NCBI GenBank assembly: GCA_004557245.1
Contig: SFEL01000013.1
Location: forward strand, 1-61,511
Origin: Clostridiales bacterium
GTDB taxonomy: Bacteria; Bacillota; Clostridia; Christensenellales; CAG-138
Direction of reading: 5' to 3'
Length of the DNA: 61,511 bases
Below, in pieces: positions 58,777-61,511 of the stretch (positions are counted from its first letter, which is position 1; every line of letters begins with the position of its first letter). Under the pieces are notes generated by a model that ran no database searches, was not told where the DNA came from, and worked only from the letters and a program-made list of their open reading frames with translations. Both the position numbers and the translations under genes were made by a program.

Positions 58777-59709
58777 TCAGTCTGCAAACAGGGGAGTAGA
58801 GAGATACCTGTCGCCGGTATCCGGCAGCAGCACCACAATGGTCTTGCCGGCGTTTTCGGGCCGCTTTGCGAGATCTATTCCCGCCCACAGCGCAGCGCCG
58901 GAGGATATGCCTACCAGCACGCCCTCGCTCCTGCCTATCTCCTTGCCGGCAGCGAATGCGTCCTCATTGGTAACGGGGATTATCTCGTCGTATACCTTTG
59001 TATCCAGTACGTCAGGCACGAAGCCCGCGCCTATGCCCTGTATCTTGTGGGGGCCCGCAACGCCGGTGGAGAGCACCGCAGAGCTCTTTGGCTCTACTGC
59101 GACTACTTTAACACCGGGATTCCTGGATTTTAGGTACTGGCCAACGCCCGTTACAGTGCCGCCGGTGCCTACGCCGGCTACGAATATGTCAACCTTGCCA
59201 TCGGTATCATCGAATATCTCGGGGCCGGTGGTTTCAAAGTGGGCCTTGGGGTTGGCAGGGTTGACAAACTGGCCGGGAATAAAGCTGTTGGGGATTTCTT
59301 TGGAAAGCTCTTCGGCCTTGGCAATGGCGCCCTTCATGCCCTTTGCGCCCTCGGTGAGCACCAGTTCTGCGCCGTAGGCCTTCATTATCTGCCTGCGCTC
59401 AACGCTCATTGTCTCAGGCATTACTATGATTATCCTATAGCCGCGGGCTGCAGCAACGGAGGCCAGGCCTATGCCGGTATTGCCGGAGGTAGGCTCGATT
59501 ATGACGGAGCCGGGCTTTAAGAGGCCCTTTTCCTCGGCGTCGTTTATCATGGCCTTGGCAATGCGATCCTTTACGCTGCCCGCGGGGTTAAAGTACTCCA
59601 GCTTTGCAAGCAGCTTTGCCTTGAGGCCGTGCTTCTTTTCGATGTTGGTAAGCTCCATGAGGGGGGTATGGCCGATAAGCTGATCGGCAGAGGTAAAGAT
59701 CTTTGACAT
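58777..59709 (-). CDS. cysK: Cysteine synthase (O-acetylserine sulfhydrylase)
   Basis: This 310-residue PLP enzyme makes cysteine from O-acetylserine and sulfide. Lys47 in NPAGSVKDRIA binds PLP; PTSGNTGIGLA, VAGVGTGGTVTGVGQYLK and GISSGAALWAG are the phosphate and substrate loops. Length is normal. Its promoter carries a palindrome over the -10 box, so it is probably repressed by the nearby Rrf2 protein when cysteine is plentiful. GGAG precedes the ATG. Confidence 0.97.
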   Translation of the reverse strand: MSKIFTSADQLIGHTPLMELTNIEKKHGLKAKLLAKLEYFNPAGSVKDRIAKAMINDAEEKGLLKPGSVIIEPTSGNTGIGLASVAAARGYRIIIVMPETMSVERRQIMKAYGAELVLTEGAKGMKGAIAKAEELSKEIPNSFIPGQFVNPANPKAHFETTGPEIFDDTDGKVDIFVAGVGTGGTVTGVGQYLKSRNPGVKVVAVEPKSSAVLSTGVAGPHKIQGIGAGFVPDVLDTKVYDEIIPVTNEDAFAAGKEIGRSEGVLVGISSGAALWAGIDLAKRPENAGKTIVVLLPDTGDRYLSTPLFAD

Positions 59710-59743
59710 AGTATTGTATCTCCTTTAAAATAAATTCGTCTTA

Positions 59744-59800
59744 AATACTACCAATTAGGTAGGTTGGTAGTATTATACTTTCCCCCGCCGCCCCTGTCAA
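59744..59800 (-). promoter_or_regulatory. cysK promoter with overlapping palindromic operator
   Basis: On the minus strand TTGACA (59800-59795), 17 bases and TATAAT (59777-59772) match the consensus exactly. The 11-base inverted repeat AATACTACCAA/TTGGTAGTATT (59744-59774, 9-base centre) overlaps the end of the -10 box and the start site, as a repressor site would. Confidence 0.85.
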
Positions 59801-59919
59801 TAGGTTTTAGTAAATTTTTACGAAATATGTGTGGGGCAGTACCTCAACAAGATCGGGCAATAAAAAAACATTTGCTGAATGGTTTTGCGTTCCTCGGGCA
59901 TTGGCATTATTGAACAAAT

Positions 59920-59948
59920 GAAAAAGGACTACCTGACGGTAATCCTTT
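59920..59948 (-). terminator. Terminator of tRNA-Arg
   Basis: Leftward, AAAGGATTACC/GGTAGTCCTTT with a 4-base loop is followed by TTC. Confidence 0.78.
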
Positions 59949-59954
59949 CTCCTT

Positions 59955-60031
59955 TGGCGCGCCCTGAGGGATTCGAACCCCCGACCTTCTGGTCCGTAGC
60001 CAGACGCTCTATCCAGCTGGGCTAAGGGCGC
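59955..60031 (-). tRNA. tRNA-Arg (anticodon ACG)
   Basis: A 77-nt cloverleaf is readable: acceptor GCGCCCT/AGGGCGC, D arm AGCCCAGCTGGATAGAGC, anticodon stem TCTGG/CCAGA with loop CTACGGA (ACG), and T arm GGGGGTTCGAATCCCTC. An encoded CCA end is present. The adenine at position 34 would be edited to inosine. Confidence 0.96.
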
Positions 60032-60057
60032 ATACGCCGTTTATCGCGTGCTTGATT

Positions 60058-60086
60058 ATTATATCGCGTCGAAACATGTTTGTCAA
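60058..60086 (-). promoter_or_regulatory. Consensus promoter of tRNA-Arg
   Basis: On the minus strand TTGACA (60086-60081), 17 bases and TATAAT (60063-60058) match exactly. Confidence 0.88.
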
Positions 60087-60114
60087 CGGCGATGGCAAGT
60101 TTTTTAAAAGCGGG

Positions 60115-60142
60115 TTGATTTTTTTTAAATCTGGTGTATAAT
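60115..60142 (+). promoter_or_regulatory. Promoter of tRNA-Ala
   Basis: TTGATT (60115-60120), 16 bases and TATAAT (60137-60142) lie eleven bases before the tRNA. Confidence 0.75.
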
Positions 60143-60153
60143 ACAAATGATAT

Positions 60154-60229
60154 GGGGCATTAGCACAGTTGGTAGCGCGCAACGTTCGCAATGTTGAGGT
60201 CAGGGGTTCGAATCCCCTATGCTCCACCA
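60154..60229 (+). tRNA. tRNA-Ala (anticodon CGC)
   Basis: A 76-nt cloverleaf: acceptor GGGGCAT/ATGCTCC with the G3:U70 identity pair, anticodon stem CAACG/TGTTG with loop TTCGCAA (CGC), T arm AGGGGTTCGAATCCCCT and encoded CCA. The mobile-element-like genes begin about 130 bases further on, so its 3' end is a candidate integration site. Confidence 0.95.
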
Positions 60230-60238
60230 CAGCAATAT

Positions 60239-60280
60239 AATCCGAACCTTGTACCAATTGGTCATGGGTTCGGATTTATT
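60239..60280 (+). terminator. Terminator-like hairpin after tRNA-Ala
   Basis: The stem AATCCGAACC/GGTTCGGATT has a long loop and is followed by TATTGTTTT. Confidence 0.65.
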
Positions 60281-60312
60281 GTTTTAATGGAAGAAATTGA
60301 AGACTGGTAATG

Positions 60313-60357
60313 AAAAAGCCGGGAGGACTGCCGATCAGGGCAATCCTCCCGGTTTCT
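60313..60357 (-). terminator. Terminator of the element's leftward genes
   Basis: Leftward, CCGGGAGGA/TCCTCCCGG with inner TGCC/GGCA pairs is followed by CTTTTTC; it begins right after the stop of the 61-residue gene. Confidence 0.8.
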
Positions 60358-60543
60358 TTATGTAGATGCACTGTCTGAAATCTCCTTCTTTGCTTTCCAT
60401 TCGGCAAATGCCTTTTTGCCACCTTCGCTTTCGTAGTACTTCTGAATTACCGGAAGCAAACTCCGTGCCAGCGATTCAAAGACGTATTCCGGAATTTCGG
60501 TTGCATCCACGCTGTTTGGGATATTCGTTTTTTCTGCGTTCAC
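60358..60543 (-). CDS. Small conserved mobile-element protein, unknown function
   Basis: This 61-residue acidic/basic helical protein (IPEYVFESLARSLLPVIQKY, then KKAFAEWKAKK) resembles short proteins found beside RepA and Mob genes in Bacillota elements; I cannot assign a function. The start is GTG at 60543, with AGGAGG six bases upstream. It is the last gene of the leftward set, 122 bases after repA. Confidence 0.6.
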   Translation of the reverse strand: MNAEKTNIPNSVDATEIPEYVFESLARSLLPVIQKYYESEGGKKAFAEWKAKKEISDSAST

Positions 60544-60665
60544 ATGGTACCTCCTTTATCGCTTCTGTAGCGCGTATAAGCCCATTTTGGCGTTGCTGTA
60601 AGGAAAAGATATTCCCCTGTGTTTTCGCGCCGATTGTGGGGCGAAAAATGCCACGTTTTCGACCT

Positions 60666-61058
60666 TTATCCGGACAATATTGAGCTGCCTTTCTTCGGCT
60701 GAATCAGCTTCGCATTAGAGGGATAATTCAGCGTAATCAATGCGGGTTTTCCAAGCCCCTGTTTCTTTCGGCAGATCAAACCGCTGAACTCAAGCTCATG
60801 AAATATCCGCGTCGCACATTGTCGGCTGCGGTGCAGCTTCTTCTGCGCCTGTTCCACGGTGAAGTAAATTCGGATGGTGCCGTCAGTTTCAAGAAAACCG
60901 TTGACTTTTGAAATGCTCGCCCGATCCAGCATCAAGGCATACAGCACTTTTGCATCGTTGGACAGCCCGGCAAGACTATCCTCCATCAAAAACCGTGGAA
61001 ACGGTATGTAGGATGCCGACAAGCTCTCGCTTGTAAATTTCAAAAACTTCTGTGACAT
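60666..61058 (-). CDS. RepA_N-type replication initiator (short form)
   Basis: This 130-residue protein matches the RepA_N domain: IPFPRFLMEDSLAGLSNDAK, VLYALMLDRASISK, a beta-wing segment with DGTIRIYFTVEQAQKKLHRS and a C-terminal LEFSGLICRKKQG. Full plasmid RepA proteins are longer and carry a second domain; a domain-only form is common in integrative elements. GGAGG precedes the ATG. An interleaved inverted repeat lies directly upstream. Confidence 0.82.
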   Translation of the reverse strand: MSQKFLKFTSESLSASYIPFPRFLMEDSLAGLSNDAKVLYALMLDRASISKVNGFLETDGTIRIYFTVEQAQKKLHRSRQCATRIFHELEFSGLICRKKQGLGKPALITLNYPSNAKLIQPKKGSSILSG

Positions 61059-61063
61059 AATCC

Positions 61064-61108
61064 TCCTATCCCATCCATCAAAACCAGTATTGATAGGATT
61101 GATGGATG
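61064..61108. promoter_or_regulatory. Interleaved inverted repeats upstream of repA
   Basis: CATCCATCAA (61072-61081) pairs with TTGATGGATG (61099-61108), and TCCTATC (61064-61070) pairs with GATAGGA (61092-61098). The block covers the ribosome-site side of repA and could be an operator or part of a replication origin. Confidence 0.6.
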
Positions 61109-61205
61109 ACTATATTGAGCGTTGATTTATTTCTTATTGATTAGGGTATGAATTTCATCCCCTGTGACAGTTTGGAAATCCATGCTCCAAAAATCCGGTT
61201 GCAGT

Positions 61206-61219
61206 ACGCTCCGGAGCGT
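61206..61219. repeat. Perfect 14-base palindrome between mobC and repA
   Basis: ACGCTCCGGAGCGT reads the same on both strands. It lies in the 224-base gap between mobC and repA; its role is unknown. Confidence 0.5.
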
Positions 61220-61282
61220 TAGCTTGTCCACCATCTGAAAAACCGGTGACGGAAAACCCACACATGGAAAATCCCGTTGTGG

Positions 61283-61511
61283 TCAAAGCTCGTCCCTCTG
61301 CCGCACTTTCAGCAGCTCCCATACGTCAGCCATTCGCGCTTTCAGCTCGGCAATGTCAGCATCGTAGAAATGCCCGGTGCTGTTGATGCGGCGGCAGACG
61401 TGGTTGATGTTTGTGGCAATCCTGCTGACAGCGGCAGCTAACTTTTTCTGCTCGGTGTAATCGACCTTGATGATGTACCCGTCAATCAGCATTTTCCGGG
61501 CATACGCGCCG
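61283..61511 (-). CDS. mobC: MobC-family relaxosome protein (partial, 5' end outside window)
   Basis: The open frame runs off the right edge: codons upstream of the internal Met at 61492 continue as AYARK before MLIDGYIIKVDYTEQ. The visible part matches the C-terminal half of bacterial mobilisation proteins (SRIATNINHVCRRINSTG). MobC helps the relaxase open oriT during conjugative mobilisation. The relaxase gene would lie outside, probably further right or left of oriT. Confidence 0.78.
   Translation of the reverse strand, partial: GAYARKMLIDGYIIKVDYTEQKKLAAAVSRIATNINHVCRRINSTGHFYDADIAELKARMADVWELLKVRQRDEL

Larger units (their letters stand above)
60286..61511. mobile_element. Edge of a mobilizable/integrative element
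   Basis: Three leftward genes (a 61-residue protein, a RepA_N replication initiator and a MobC relaxosome protein) follow tRNA-Ala. Composition is less GC-rich than the core genes, and the genes belong to plasmid and integrative-element families. No integrase is visible, and the right end is outside the window. The left boundary is not proven; the tRNA 3' end is the natural candidate. Confidence 0.65.

Noticed and set aside
1..61511. CRISPR array, rRNA genes, transposase genes
   Set aside because: I saw no regularly spaced repeats, no rRNA signature and no transposase-like frame in the window.

Overview
The window looks like a chromosomal segment of a strictly anaerobic, Gram-positive-lineage Clostridia (Bacillota), probably a gut or sediment amino-acid fermenter. 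I infer this from a reverse rubrerythrin/rubredoxin pair under a PerR/Fur-type operator, a single-chain pyruvate:ferredoxin oxidoreductase, arginine deiminase genes, D-proline-reductase-cluster proteins, AddAB instead of RecBCD, and Bacillota families such as YitT, YugP, SdpRI, YjdF, CvpA and RpiR. The DNA is moderately GC-rich. Most genes carry a good GGAGG ribosome site, and several promoters match TTGACA-17-TATAAT exactly. Genus and species cannot be told from the sequence alone.

Layout. 1-3.2 kb: a non-coding left edge with a repeat and a purine/pyrimidine hairpin, a membrane protein, the oxidative-stress operon revRbr-rubredoxin, and small metal/zinc proteins. 3.2-6.9 kb: an acetyltransferase/CsaA pair, yjdF with a riboswitch-like leader, an sdpRI autorepressor/immunity operon, and YbaK. 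6.9-12.8 kb: alanine racemase, an NSS amino-acid transporter, an HD protein, mgtE behind a long structured leader, and an Xre regulator. 12.9-17.7 kb: a catabolic arginine operon (arcA, arcB, archaeal-type ornithine cyclodeaminase) facing a double-HTH AraC regulator. 17.7-20.3 kb: a decayed patch with a truncated GNAT-YoaP gene, a chimeric AraC protein and a more AT-rich sensor kinase. 20.4-32.2 kb: PFOR, RpiR/PHP, LysR/MATE, GAPDH, and prdD-prdE with a divergent LysR regulator. 32.2-38.1 kb: one leftward operon of two lipid kinases, a DUF5711 protein, CvpA, an RNA methyltransferase and a tandem RluA fusion. 38.2-47.2 kb: dapF, TSCPD, glnS-gltX, tex-eda, yitT and thpR. 47.2-54.8 kb: thpR-addB-addA overlap, followed by a gene that may be leaderless. 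54.8-59.7 kb: YugP, a lipoprotein, thiN, then a sulfur block (Rrf2 regulator, rhodanese-TtcA fusion, cysK). 59.9-61.5 kb: tRNA-Arg, tRNA-Ala and the edge of a mobilizable element (RepA_N, MobC).

How genes may work together. The arginine operon should turn arginine into citrulline, ornithine plus carbamoyl phosphate (ATP), and then proline. The prdDE genes 14 kb away imply that proline feeds Stickland-type reduction, although the catalytic prdA and prdB are not in this window. The Rrf2 regulator, its own promoter and the cysK promoter share a GGTAGTAT element, which suggests one cysteine/Fe-S-responsive circuit that may include the rhodanese-TtcA enzyme between them. A recurring intergenic element containing TTTTTCGACAGACTG lies beside five transcript ends.

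Limits. All family calls come from reading the sequence, without database searches. Riboswitch, operator and promoter calls are motif-based.
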